A stretch of DNA of 38,631 nucleotides, taken from the NCBI GenBank assembly GCA_030540075.1, contig JAUNWX010000006.1:13564-52194 (forward strand). Reading direction: 5' to 3'. How positions within the stretch are numbered: the first letter of the stretch is position 1; each line of letters begins with the position of its first letter. Both the position numbers and the translations under genes were made by a program. Shown here piece by piece: positions 1 to 7,640 of this stretch. The DNA is from Lachnospiraceae bacterium. GTDB taxonomy: Bacteria > Bacillota > Clostridia > Lachnospirales > Lachnospiraceae. The notes beneath the pieces are model-generated. The model ran no database searches. It saw only the letters and a list, made by a program, of their open reading frames with translations, and had not been told where the DNA came from.

Positions 1-259
1 CGCGCTTGCAGTAGCCGAACTGCTCCTTGCCGGAGATCACATACTGGATGTCGAAAAACCTGTCGTGAGTCTCGAAGAAGCCCTCGTTTGCAGGGAAGCT
101 GGTGTACTCCTGTACGTTTGCCGTCACACCCTCGCATACCGGATAGCTGCCGACCGGCGTGTTGTCGAGGTCGGTCTCTGCGAGCCACTTATAGGCAGCC
201 TGGAACTTCTCATCGAGATAGTTATACTTGGTCGAAAGATTTAATGGTGAAAAAAACAT
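1..259 (-). CDS. YhcH/YjgK/YiaL family protein (DUF386), N-terminal part
   Basis: Partial gene running off the left edge; 86 residues are visible, beginning MFFSPLNLSTKYNYLDEKF. The segment with 'HDRFFDIQYVISGKEQFGY' matches the beta-strand core of the YhcH/YiaL/TabA family, cupin-like proteins that usually accompany sugar-acid or amino-sugar catabolic genes. The ATG is supported by a GAAGGAG ribosome site 7 nt upstream. It lies directly downstream of the DlgD/YiaK-like dehydrogenase on the same strand, the same pairing as yiaK-yiaL in E. coli. A second paralogue sits at 3476-3958. The C-terminal half is outside the window, so completeness cannot be judged. Confidence 0.8.
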   Translation of the reverse strand, partial: MFFSPLNLSTKYNYLDEKFQAAYKWLAETDLDNTPVGSYPVCEGVTANVQEYTSFPANEGFFETHDRFFDIQYVISGKEQFGYCKR

Positions 260-446
260 AGTGTACTCCTTCTCAGATTCAAACTTTATAGTATGAGCCT
301 GCGACCGTCCGCAGGCCCGGTATACGCTTCATATGCTGACCAGAATCGAGTCCCGGCATCCATTCACATCTCCATTTGAGAGCACGATGCCATGAAAGGC
401 AAAGAATAGATTTTTCCGGATCTGACCTTCGTCCGAACAGAAGTAA
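260..446. other. Intergenic spacer with a GC hairpin
   Basis: No gene seen. A 7-bp stem (GCCTGCG/CGCAGGC, about 297-317) lies in the leader of the DUF386 gene. It has no T-run, so it is not a standard terminator. A short palindrome AGAAGTAATTACTTCT overlaps the stop of the dehydrogenase gene. Confidence 0.4.
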
Positions 447-1532
447 TTACTTCTTCTCCTCGTCCTGCATGTTATCGAGTACGCAGGCTGCGGAGATGTC
501 CTTCGTCTCCATCTTGCCGGCGGCGAGATCGAGGCACTGCTGCCAGATCTGCTCATCGACTACGACACCCTCACGGAGATTACGCTCACGGGTCGCAGCG
601 GTACGCTCACCAGGGCAGGTTACGTGACCACCCTCGTGATCCGGCTCGGTCGCATCTGCAGCGGCTACACGATCATCGAACTTCGCCTGGATCTCCTCCT
701 CATCGCCGAAGAGGTATGGATCATACGCGATGAAGATCTGGCAGCAGCCGGTGCAGCTTCCACGACCCTCACGGTCCATATCCGCACCCGTCTTACCATT
801 CGCCATCGCAGCGGCTGCGAGGTCGAGGGCAATCGCCATACCGGTACCCTTCCAGTAACCGGTCGGAAGGATACGTCCGCTGGCCTCGATCGCTGCCGGA
901 TCACTGGTCAGGTTACCATCCTTATCGAAGCCTCCCGGATACGGAAGCTGCTTACCGGCGAGACGATATACGCCGAGCTTACCGTAAGCATACTGGCTCA
1001 TCGCCATATCGAGGACGATCGGGCCGCTCTTACGCGGAATCGCGATACAGAACGGGTTGTTACCGACACCAGGCTTCTTCGAGCCCCACATCGGCATGCA
1101 GCTCTCAGTGTTGGTCCAGCTGATACCGATGAAGCCGGCCTGTGCTGCCTGCCATGCATAGGAACCACCACGCATCCAGTGGGTCGTGTTCTTCAGTGCG
1201 ACGCAGCCGATACCATGTACCTTTGCGAGCTCTACCGCACGATCCATGCAGAAGGTGGCATTCAGTGTACCGATGCCGAGGTGACCATCGTAGTTCTCGA
1301 CGGCACCCTTCGCACCAACCAGCTCCGGCTTCGCCTTGATATCGACCCAGCCCTTCTGTACATACTGTGCAAAACGAGGTACACGGTTGAGACCGTGGCT
1401 CTCGATACCCTCCAGGCTGCTCTCGGTGTGGATCTCTGCACACTGCTCTGCCTGCTCCTCTGTTAAACCAAGGTTCAGAAATGCCTGCTTGACAGTTGCC
1501 TTCACAGTTTCTACCGGTACACGAATGCTCAT
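447..1532 (-). CDS. Ldh_2 family NAD(P)H-dependent dehydrogenase, DlgD/YiaK (2,3-diketo-L-gulonate reductase)-like
   Basis: A 361-residue protein of the malate/L-sulfolactate/ureidoglycolate dehydrogenase fold (Ldh_2). It keeps DlgD-type blocks: 'ESHGLNRVPRF' near residue 45, 'KNTTHWMRGGSYAWQAA' near 115, 'WTNTESCMPMWGSK' near 140, 'NNPFCIAIP', and 'ILPTGYWKGTGMAIALDL' near 220. The His of the SHG block and of THWMRGG are the catalytic-type residues of the family. Family members reduce 2-keto or diketo acids, and E. coli DlgD acts on 2,3-diketo-L-gulonate; the exact substrate here is inference. An odd Gly/Cys-rich stretch (GRGSCTGCCQIF) near residue 260 precedes the usual QIFIA strand. Start ATG has AAAGGAG upstream. 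The gene is divergent from the GntR regulator at 1771 and followed by a DUF386 gene. Confidence 0.88.
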   Translation of the reverse strand: MSIRVPVETVKATVKQAFLNLGLTEEQAEQCAEIHTESSLEGIESHGLNRVPRFAQYVQKGWVDIKAKPELVGAKGAVENYDGHLGIGTLNATFCMDRAVELAKVHGIGCVALKNTTHWMRGGSYAWQAAQAGFIGISWTNTESCMPMWGSKKPGVGNNPFCIAIPRKSGPIVLDMAMSQYAYGKLGVYRLAGKQLPYPGGFDKDGNLTSDPAAIEASGRILPTGYWKGTGMAIALDLAAAAMANGKTGADMDREGRGSCTGCCQIFIAYDPYLFGDEEEIQAKFDDRVAAADATEPDHEGGHVTCPGERTAATRERNLREGVVVDEQIWQQCLDLAAGKMETKDISAACVLDNMQDEEKK

Positions 1533-1595
1533 AATAAAACTCTCCTTTAAATGTAAATCCTATCTGCTACCTAATGATATATCAGTTGTTTTTCA

Positions 1596-1633
1596 CTAGC
1601 GCTAGCATAGCACAGTTCACAGATGCATTTCAA
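1596..1633 (-). promoter_or_regulatory. Promoter of the DlgD-like gene with overlapping palindromic operator
   Basis: Read on the minus strand, TTGAAA (1628-1633) and TATGCT (1604-1609) are separated by 18 nt. A perfect 10-bp palindrome CTAGCGCTAG (1596-1605) overlaps the downstream edge of the -10 box, where a repressor such as the divergent GntR protein would block transcription. A separate TTGTATACA box at 1694-1702 resembles the motif repeated upstream of the third GntR gene. Functional roles are inferred. Confidence 0.5.
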
Positions 1634-1770
1634 GCCGTATTTGACTGATTTTTCTATATTTTTCTTCTTATTTGTTCATATTTTATGCGATTTTTGTATA
1701 CATTCGCTTGAAAAGCAAGCGTTGAACTGATATATTAGCTATAGTGAGTTTCTCGAAAGGAGTCTTTCAC

Positions 1771-2484
1771 ATGAACCTGATCATCCCAGCGCCACATAAA
1801 GACGAAAACAACCGCGCGTACGCCTGCCGCGTACTGCGTTCGAATATCATGACCCTCCGGCTGAAGCCGGGCGAGCCGCTTAACGAGGTCGAGCTCGCGC
1901 GTGCCCTCGGGATGAGCCGTACACCTGTGCACGAAGCATTGACCACCCTGCAGAGTGAGTGGCTGGTCGATATTTTCCCGCAGCGCGGAACCCGGGTCAG
2001 CCGCATCGACCCGACGCTCGTCAAGGAGGGCCACTCGACCCGTCTTCTGCTCGAGAGTGCACTGCTCCGGGACGTGGCCGGAAAGATCGGCCGCAGTCAA
2101 ATCCAGGAACTGATGGAGTGCATGCGGAAGCAGGATGCCCTCCTCGACCACGTCGAGGACTCGGTGGACGAGATCATCCAGCTCGACGACGAGTTCCACC
2201 GCATGATGTACTACTTCGGCGGCCGCTCCCACACCTGGCTCGCGATGCGCGGCCTCGTCTCCCACTATGACCGCCTCCGCTACCTCGATGTCTTCGAGGG
2301 TAACTGCGACTTCACCCGCGTCAACCGTCAGCACCGCGAGTTCTGCGACTATCTCCTGCTCGGCCTCCCGGACGACGTCCGCGCCGAAACGAAGATCAGC
2401 GAGCACCTCACCAGCTTCCGTGGTAACCTCATGGATAAAATCGAGCGGCATCCGGACTACTTCACCGTCAGTGAAACATCATAA
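1771..2484 (+). CDS. GntR family transcriptional regulator (FCD/FadR type)
   Basis: A 237-residue regulator and the only plus-strand gene in the window. The N-terminal winged helix spans about residues 15-75, with GntR signatures 'LRLKPGEPLNEVELARALGMSRTPVHEAL' (helix-turn-helix) and 'QRGTRVSRI' (wing). The rest is a helical FCD ligand-binding domain with candidate metal/ligand residues in 'LDDEFHRMMYYFGG' and 'NRQHREFCDYLL'. FCD regulators usually bind small carboxylic acids and repress adjacent catabolic genes. ATG at 1771 is preferred over GTG at 1744 because AAAGGAG lies 9 nt upstream of it. It is divergent from the DlgD-like gene, which it probably controls. Confidence 0.9.
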   Translation: MNLIIPAPHKDENNRAYACRVLRSNIMTLRLKPGEPLNEVELARALGMSRTPVHEALTTLQSEWLVDIFPQRGTRVSRIDPTLVKEGHSTRLLLESALLRDVAGKIGRSQIQELMECMRKQDALLDHVEDSVDEIIQLDDEFHRMMYYFGGRSHTWLAMRGLVSHYDRLRYLDVFEGNCDFTRVNRQHREFCDYLLLGLPDDVRAETKISEHLTSFRGNLMDKIERHPDYFTVSETS

Positions 2485-2490
2485 TTATAT

Positions 2491-2527
2491 AAAAAAAGCG
2501 TCGCCGGTATCCCGGAGACGCTTTTTA
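2491..2527. terminator. Bidirectional rho-independent terminator
   Basis: Inverted repeat AAAAAGCGTC ... GACGCTTTTT around a 14-nt loop, between the convergent GntR gene (ends 2484) and peptidase gene (ends 2530). The A/T tracts on both sides allow it to work in both directions. Confidence 0.85.
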
Positions 2528-2529
2528 AA

Positions 2530-3351
2530 TCAGAAAAATCCAAATCTCTTCTTCGCCGGCGCCGGATGCGTCGCGCAGTCCAGCAGGTACTCGAAGACCT
2601 GCTGCATCGCTTCCGGCTGCACATACTGCAGCGCATCGCGGTAGCCGCCGTGCATCGTGGACGCGACTTCCATCTCGCCGACCATCATCTGGAACTCCGG
2701 CGTGCGCCCAAGGAGTCCGCTCCCCTGCGCCGCCATCGCCGTCAGGTACTTCGTATCCCACTTCGGCATGATGGCGATGCTCAGCACCGGCTGCCGGCGC
2801 GTCGTGAAGCACACATCATCGCCCTCCGGCAGATAACGCACGAGCTCTGCGCCATGCGCCGCGAGCCGCTCCTTCAGACAGAACGCCCGCGCACCCTCGC
2901 GCTTCTCGCTGCCACGCGCATACACCGTGATCGTATCACCATAGCCACACATATCTAGATTCACGATACAGCTGTACTCCCGCGTCTGCTCCTCGAGAAA
3001 CAGCTTCGCACCACTGTGTCCGCTCTCCTCGCCATCGAAAAAGGCAAACTCCGCCGGCACACCCTGCGCACGCAGCGCAGCCGCCAGGGCCAGTGTAATG
3101 CATACACCCGCGGCATTATCATTGGCCCCCTCACTGCCCGGATGCGCATCGTAGTGCGCGCAGAACAGCGGACAGGCCTCGGCGCTTTCGCTCCGTATCA
3201 GATAGTTGCGCGCCGCCCGGTGCTTTTCATCCGCCGCGGTCTCCTGGATCTCCGGCGTGAAGCCCTCCGCCGCGAGCGCCGCCTCCAGCGCTGCCCGCCG
3301 CGCCGCCGGCTCTCCCTTCGCAATCTCCGCTAAATATCGATTCACTTCCAC
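2530..3351 (-). CDS. M28 family zinc peptidase (aminopeptidase-like)
   Basis: About 273 residues with the M28 co-catalytic zinc pattern in order: 'CAHYDAHPGSEGANDNAAG' (His-x-Asp and bridging Asp), 'FFDGEESGHSGAKLF' (catalytic Glu pair), 'NLDMCGYGD' (Asp) and the terminal 'STMHGGYRD' (His). No signal peptide is seen, so it should be cytoplasmic. The start is ambiguous. GTG at 3360 opens the frame but has no ribosome site, whereas GTG at 3351 is preceded by GAGGTG at 6-nt spacing, so 3351 is chosen. It sits downstream of the DUF386 gene in the catabolic island. M28 enzymes remove N-terminal residues or cleave small amide conjugates; the substrate is unknown. Confidence 0.85.
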   Translation of the reverse strand: MEVNRYLAEIAKGEPAARRAALEAALAAEGFTPEIQETAADEKHRAARNYLIRSESAEACPLFCAHYDAHPGSEGANDNAAGVCITLALAAALRAQGVPAEFAFFDGEESGHSGAKLFLEEQTREYSCIVNLDMCGYGDTITVYARGSEKREGARAFCLKERLAAHGAELVRYLPEGDDVCFTTRRQPVLSIAIMPKWDTKYLTAMAAQGSGLLGRTPEFQMMVGEMEVASTMHGGYRDALQYVQPEAMQQVFEYLLDCATHPAPAKKRFGFF

Positions 3352-3368
3352 GATGTTCACCTCGACTT

Positions 3369-3440
3369 AATGGGGTCTGCCCCCATAAACTTCTGTTTAG
3401 ATTCTGTTTAGAAAAATTTAGTGGGGTCAGACCCCTGCAC
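3369..3440. repeat. Two small GGGGTC/GACCCC palindromes
   Basis: Two short inverted repeats, ATGGGGTCTGCCCCCAT (about 3369-3385) and TGGGGTCAGACCCCTG (about 3421-3437), lie within 70 bp between the DUF386 and peptidase genes. They look like one small palindromic motif present twice. No T-run follows, so they are not typical terminators. Confidence 0.5.
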
Positions 3441-3475
3441 GAAGCACCTTCACACCGTCTCGCAGCACTCTCTGC

Positions 3476-3958
3476 TCAGAGGCAGGTATCGAACGCTACC
3501 TTGATGACGATCTTCCGGATGTGAGCCGGTGCGTCGACCTGGATGGCCGGTACGTGCACATCCCACGGGAAGAACATCGCGTAACTGCCCGGCTGCATCT
3601 CAATGATGCCCTCACGGGCGTTTGCGTTGTTCTTATAGAAGCAGATGTCACGCGGGGTATCAAGCAGGTTCTCGTCGATCTCGTTGTCGCCGAGGTCCGG
3701 ATACCAGCCGATGCGCTCCGGACCACCGGCCGCGAGGAACTGTACATCGACGTACTTACGGTGACACTCCGGACGCAGCTGCTCGCGCGGAGCGGTGTCC
3801 TGGTCGATGACCTGGAGGATCATCTTATCACCGTCGAGCTCGAACTTCCCCGGCTCGTGCGCCGCGAGATTGTTCTCCTTCAGAAACTGCACGGCACGCT
3901 GCAACGCCGCCGGCAGGAAACTCAGATTTTCATTTTCGTGGATATTTCCAGATATCAT
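3476..3958 (-). CDS. YhcH/YjgK/YiaL family protein (DUF386)
   Basis: A complete 160-residue member of the DUF386/TabA family. Recognisable elements are 'KFELDGDKMILQVIDQDT', 'RPECHRKYVDVQFLAAGGPERIGWY' (putative metal-binding His) and 'PGSYAMFFPWDVHVPAIQ' near residue 125, followed by 'RKIVIKVAF', the usual C-terminal strand with conserved Lys. The family forms small beta-barrels and is linked with sugar-acid or anomer/isomer handling; no reaction can be assigned here. Start ATG has AGAAGGAG upstream. It is downstream of the SDR gene, separated by palindromic element P-A. It is a diverged paralogue of the protein at the left edge. Confidence 0.88.
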   Translation of the reverse strand: MISGNIHENENLSFLPAALQRAVQFLKENNLAAHEPGKFELDGDKMILQVIDQDTAPREQLRPECHRKYVDVQFLAAGGPERIGWYPDLGDNEIDENLLDTPRDICFYKNNANAREGIIEMQPGSYAMFFPWDVHVPAIQVDAPAHIRKIVIKVAFDTCL

Positions 3959-3984
3959 GATTTTCTCCTTCTCTTAAAATCACG

Positions 3985-4084
3985 TAACAGTTCAGGCAGC
4001 GGAGTCCCCGGCTTAGATTGAACCGGTCTCGGAGTACTGTGCCTCCGTTGCCGCCCCGCCGGGTCCCCACTGCCTGCACTGTTA
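3985..4084. mobile_element. Palindromic element P-A (100 bp, MITE-like)
   Basis: The element begins TAACAGTTCAGGCAG and ends CTGCCTGCACTGTTA, so its ends are imperfect inverted repeats of about 15 bp. Inside is the family motif CTCGGAGTACTGTG with CGGAG/CTCCG and CGG/CCG helices. The 9-bp sequence TAAAATCAC flanks it at 3975-3983 and again at 4085-4093, the right copy overlapping the SDR stop codon; this looks like a target-site duplication. The interior matches one arm of elements P-C and P-D. Inference: a non-autonomous mobile element inserted between two co-transcribed genes. Confidence 0.65.
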
Positions 4085-4089
4085 TAAAA

Positions 4090-4872
4090 TCACTGCATCG
4101 AGGTCACACCGCCGTCCACCTTCAGGGTCACGCCGGTGATGAACTCCGCGCCCTCGGAGCAGAGGAACAGCGCCGCAGCGGCCATATCCTTCCCGGTGCC
4201 GAGACGCCCCATCGGGATGCGACGCACCAGTGCGTTATAGAAGTCCGGATCCGCGAGGCGGTCGGCATTGATCGGCGTCACGACGAAGGTCGGGGCGATG
4301 GCATTGACCGAAATACCGAACTTCGCCCACTCACAGCCGAGCTGGGCGGTGTACATGTTGATGGCACCCTTACTTGCGCAGTACGCGGTGTAGTCACGAT
4401 CGGTACCGAGGAACGCCTTCGCGGACGACAGGTTCACGATACGGCCCTTGTGCGCCGGGATCATCCAGCGCTTCGCACAGAGCTTGCTGACGATATGCGT
4501 ACCGGTGACGTTCAGATTCATGACCCGGTTGAAACTCGCCGCATCATAGTCCTCGGCATGCTTCAGGATGTTCATACCGGCACTGTTGACGAGCATCGTC
4601 ACGCCGCCGAACTCCTTCTCGAGGATGTCGCCCATCGCCTCGACACTCGCCTCATCCGTGATGTCGCAGTAGATCGGCAGATAGCGCCGACCCTCGGCCT
4701 TCGCAAGCTCCGCGAGATCCTCCGCACTCTCCGGATGACGACTGCAGACCGCAACATCGACCCCGTTCTGCAGAAAGGCCTCCGCGATGGCATGACCGAG
4801 ACCACTGGTTCCACCCGTCACGAGCGCCGTCGTCCCGATAAAATCGAAGAGATGCTTCATATTTCCTTCCAT
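4090..4872 (-). CDS. SDR family oxidoreductase (gluconate 5-dehydrogenase/KduD-like)
   Basis: A 260-residue classical short-chain dehydrogenase. It has the cofactor motif 'TGGTSGLG' at about residues 19-26, 'NSAG' near 94, catalytic Ser in 'IVNLSSAK' near 145 and the 'YCASK' Tyr/Lys pair near 163. The C-terminal 'GVTLKVDGG' is complete. Overall layout resembles 3-oxo/5-keto sugar-acid dehydrogenases such as IdnO, Gno and KduD, but substrate is not determined. The start has AAAAGGAG upstream; an in-frame ATG four codons later is also possible. The upstream gene is the cyclase-family hydrolase, from which it is separated by a terminator. Confidence 0.88.
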   Translation of the reverse strand: MEGNMKHLFDFIGTTALVTGGTSGLGHAIAEAFLQNGVDVAVCSRHPESAEDLAELAKAEGRRYLPIYCDITDEASVEAMGDILEKEFGGVTMLVNSAGMNILKHAEDYDAASFNRVMNLNVTGTHIVSKLCAKRWMIPAHKGRIVNLSSAKAFLGTDRDYTAYCASKGAINMYTAQLGCEWAKFGISVNAIAPTFVVTPINADRLADPDFYNALVRRIPMGRLGTGKDMAAAALFLCSEGAEFITGVTLKVDGGVTSMQ

Positions 4873-4910
4873 AGGAACTCTCCTTTTTGATGAATATAAG
4901 CTTTTTCAGA

Positions 4911-4939
4911 AAAAGGCCTCCCGGAAGGGGAAGCCTTTT
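4911..4939 (-). terminator. Rho-independent terminator of the cyclase-family gene
   Basis: On the minus strand, AAAAGGCTTCCC and GGGAGGCCTTTT pair over 12 bp (one G-T) around a 5-nt loop and run into TTTTTC. It lies 40 nt after the cyclase-family gene and just before the SDR ribosome site, so SDR expression may depend on read-through or its own promoter. Confidence 0.8.
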
Positions 4940-4978
4940 CGATCACCTTAGATTGTGATGCCTCATCACACCCGCTGA

Positions 4979-5734
4979 TCAGCGAGTGAAGCCCGGCATA
5001 CCCTCGATCGCGTATACACGTGTCGGGCAGGAGTCGAGGCCGATGATGTTCATCGGAGCATAGCTGATGAAGAAAGTATCGGTCTTCAGAAGCTCCAGGT
5101 TGCACAGAACCTCGAGGAAGGTTACATTCTGCGCCATCAGAATATCATGGAACGGCTTTACGTTACGAACATCGCCCTCGATGGCTACACCATCACCGAA
5201 GCCCACGCACTGTACCTTGTGATCTGCGAGCCACTGCGCCATGTCTGCACCAACCTGAAGACGATGGTCGGTCGGGCCGCCGGTCAGCTTCGTGAATGGC
5301 GGGATCTTGTGCGGGCTGTCGAGGATGACGGTATCGCCCTCCTGGATCCAGCCGCCGAGTGCCTTCTCGAGATCCTCAGCGGTGATCTGGTGATCCTCCG
5401 GAAGATCCAGTGTGCAGTAGATACCACGACCCATGAACTGATCAAGCGGAAGCTCTGCAACGCTCGGCCAGTTGCTGTCATGGTGGTACGGACACTCACA
5501 GTGTGTACCGAGGTGGCTTCCGATATCTACGTTGGTATGGAAATCAGGTACGACACCACCGGTGTTGAAACGCCATAAGTTGCAGCGACGGCTCTCGGTG
5601 CTCGGATCGATGCACTTGCTGAGGTCGACGATGTGAAGTCCACCCTTGGTATACTCCTTTGGTGGAAGCTGATCTGCAGCGACGGTCTTCGGCTTTCCAG
5701 CCTCCCAGTCATAGGTTACGAACTCTTCGGACAT
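4979..5734 (-). CDS. Cyclase family metal-dependent hydrolase (kynurenine formamidase-like fold)
   Basis: A 251-residue protein of the cyclase family (Pfam Cyclase). The metal-binding signature appears as 'DIGSHLGTHCECPYHHD' near residue 72, a variant of HxGTHxDxPxH in which Cys-Glu replaces the usual Ile/Val-Asp. A later 'GFGDGVAIEGD' carries additional acidic residues. Family members hydrolyse amides, lactones or formamides (kynurenine formamidase, isatin hydrolase). Start ATG has TAAGGAGG upstream. No signal peptide is visible. In this island it could open a lactone or lactam before the dehydrogenase steps; this is inference from context. Confidence 0.85.
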   Translation of the reverse strand: MSEEFVTYDWEAGKPKTVAADQLPPKEYTKGGLHIVDLSKCIDPSTESRRCNLWRFNTGGVVPDFHTNVDIGSHLGTHCECPYHHDSNWPSVAELPLDQFMGRGIYCTLDLPEDHQITAEDLEKALGGWIQEGDTVILDSPHKIPPFTKLTGGPTDHRLQVGADMAQWLADHKVQCVGFGDGVAIEGDVRNVKPFHDILMAQNVTFLEVLCNLELLKTDTFFISYAPMNIIGLDSCPTRVYAIEGMPGFTR

Positions 5735-5957
5735 AAGAATATCCTCCTTAAATTGATGTGTGTTCCGGCACTCTCCCCGCTTCCTCGAAACACGAAACGC
5801 GCCGGACAGATACTTGATTTATCTCACGATGCACCCAAGGTGCATGATGATTCATATGCTTGCACACCCTCACTTTCCATGCGGGCAATGTCTACACTCC
5901 GGTGCCACCCGCCATCCATTTCCATGAGGGCAATGCTTCCACTCGGCACCCGCCCGC
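5735..5957. repeat. Intergenic region with hairpin and 40-bp tandem imperfect repeat
   Basis: No gene seen. A hairpin ATGCACC-CAA-GGTGCAT lies at 5829-5845. Two consecutive copies of a roughly 41-bp unit follow (about 5871-5913 and 5914-5955), sharing TTTCCATG, GGGCAATG, CACTC and CACCCGCC blocks. The second copy ends at the panE-like stop codon. Confidence 0.55.
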
Positions 5958-6875
5958 TTATGCTCTCGGACGGTTCTCCATCGCGTGGATGAGACCCACC
6001 AGGAAGCTGTGGCTCGGGGTCGGTACGCCGGCCTTTACACCCGCACGGACGATGCTGCCGCTGATAGTATCCACCTCACTGCGACGACCATCGCGAAGAT
6101 CGGCATAGATGCTGGTGAGACCATTCGGACTCTTATCGCATACCGCCTTGACCTCGGCGACCTTTTCATCATAATCGAAGTCCATGCCGAGCGCCGCTGC
6201 GACATCCACCGCCTCGCGGATCAGCTGACAGCAGAGCTTCCAGGCATTCTCATCGGCAGAAATGTAGCCGAGCGGAACCTGCAGTGCACCCGTCAGTGCA
6301 CTGGCCGAGACATTGGTAAACATCTTGTTCCATATCATCTTCTGCACGCCGTCAGATACATCCGCATCGAGACCGCACGCCGTGAACGCATCGGCGAACT
6401 TCTGAAGACGGTTTACATCGCCGGTCACACAGCCCATATGGGTCATGCCGCTGCCACCGTGCTTCGTCACACCGAAGCCGGCGACGCTTGCGTTATGCTG
6501 GGTCGTACCGATGATGATGTGCTCCTGCGGTACGAACTTACCGAGCATATCCTCGTGGCCACTGCCGTTCTGCAGCGTCATGAGATAGGTCTCCGGACCG
6601 ATGATGCTACGGTTGTTATTCAGCGCACTCTCACTGAACATCGCCTTCACGAACACGACGATCAGATCAACCGGCTCCATCCCCTCGGTAGACAGCACCG
6701 CATGCGGATGATAAACCGCGGACGCACCATCCGGCTCCTGCACCTCGAGGCCGTCTGCATTGATCTTCTCCACGACCTGTGCGTTGACGTCGATGACCGT
6801 CACCTCGTTGTGCCGGCTCAGGTACGCACTGTACAGACCACCCATGGCACCTGCACCTAAAACTGCAATTTTCAT
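5958..6875 (-). CDS. Ketopantoate reductase family protein (PanE/ApbA-like)
   Basis: A 305-residue NAD(P)H-dependent 2-keto-acid reductase. The Rossmann motif 'VLGAGAMGGLYSAYLS' begins at residue 4. 'VVFVKAMFSE' corresponds to the cofactor-binding loop. 'QKMIWNKMFTNVSASALTG' near residue 190 carries the catalytic Lys and conserved Asn of the family, and the C-terminal 'RRSEVDTISGSIVRAG' holds the substrate-binding Glu/Ser region. Location behind a GntR regulator (ATGA overlap, 6872-6875) in a catabolic island suggests it reduces an island-specific 2-oxo compound rather than making pantoate. AAAGGAG precedes the start inside the GntR 3' end. Confidence 0.85.
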   Translation of the reverse strand: MKIAVLGAGAMGGLYSAYLSRHNEVTVIDVNAQVVEKINADGLEVQEPDGASAVYHPHAVLSTEGMEPVDLIVVFVKAMFSESALNNNRSIIGPETYLMTLQNGSGHEDMLGKFVPQEHIIIGTTQHNASVAGFGVTKHGGSGMTHMGCVTGDVNRLQKFADAFTACGLDADVSDGVQKMIWNKMFTNVSASALTGALQVPLGYISADENAWKLCCQLIREAVDVAAALGMDFDYDEKVAEVKAVCDKSPNGLTSIYADLRDGRRSEVDTISGSIVRAGVKAGVPTPSHSFLVGLIHAMENRPRA

Positions 6876-7573
6876 ATCTTCTCTACTCCTTTCGGATTTT
6901 CAAAATACTTTGGATACTGCTGCTGACACAGCGTGAGGATCGGCTCATAGAGATTGAAGCCCGTTTCCATCGCTTCGATGCTGTCCTCATAATGATGCTT
7001 CGCGAGCGCGTGCACCATATCCTCATGCGTCTCCATCAGCTCCGCCCATCGCTGCCGGTCCTCCAGCAGCCCGAGCAGACGGCACATATCGAAGCTTGTC
7101 CGCTGCATCGCCTCGATCACGAGCTCCCGACGCGCCAGCCGGAACATCTCCCGGTAGAAATCATAGTACAGACGGATCATCTCGCTCTGATCCTCGTTCT
7201 GCAGCGCTTCCTGTTCCTTCACGATGTGCTTCTTCATCAGGATCAGCGAACCAAAATGATGATTATACAGCTCGCCCAGAACCGCACGACACATCGTCCG
7301 AAACATCCAGACATTGAGGCGGATGCTCTCCGCGCGAAGCCGGGGTACCAGTGCACCACGCGGCACATTGACCAGCATTTTCTCACGCTCGAGCCGGGCA
7401 AACGCATCATGCACCGGCGTACGGCTGAGCTCCAGTCGCGCTGCGATCTCACTCTCCACTATTTTTTCACCGGGTCGCAGAACCATCTCATAAATCATGA
7501 GCGACAGCGCACGATACGCATAATCCCGCGCAGACTCCTCCGGCCGCTTCTCGATGCGGACATTTGTTTGCAT
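6872..7573 (-). CDS. GntR family transcriptional regulator
   Basis: A 233-residue regulator with N-terminal winged helix: 'MVLRPGEKIVESEIAARLELSRTPVHDAF' around residues 30-60 and a wing 'VPRGALVPRL'. The C-terminal half is helical, FCD-like, but poor in the canonical His/Asp metal residues. Start ATG has AAAGGAAAT upstream, and a TATAAT-like -10 lies at 7605-7610 on the minus strand. It overlaps the reductase gene by 4 nt, so regulator and enzyme are translationally coupled. It probably responds to a metabolite of this island. Confidence 0.88.
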   Translation of the reverse strand: MQTNVRIEKRPEESARDYAYRALSLMIYEMVLRPGEKIVESEIAARLELSRTPVHDAFARLEREKMLVNVPRGALVPRLRAESIRLNVWMFRTMCRAVLGELYNHHFGSLILMKKHIVKEQEALQNEDQSEMIRLYYDFYREMFRLARRELVIEAMQRTSFDMCRLLGLLEDRQRWAELMETHEDMVHALAKHHYEDSIEAMETGFNLYEPILTLCQQQYPKYFENPKGVEKI

Positions 7574-7640
7574 TGCTTATTTCCTTTCAGATACAGTCTC
7601 TTCCATTATAAGCGAAAATGCATCCAAACTCCACCGCAGA

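Noticed and set aside
5871-5957. CRISPR-like repeats
   Set aside because: Only two imperfect adjacent copies with no spacer of regular length and no cas genes. No CRISPR array was seen anywhere in the window.
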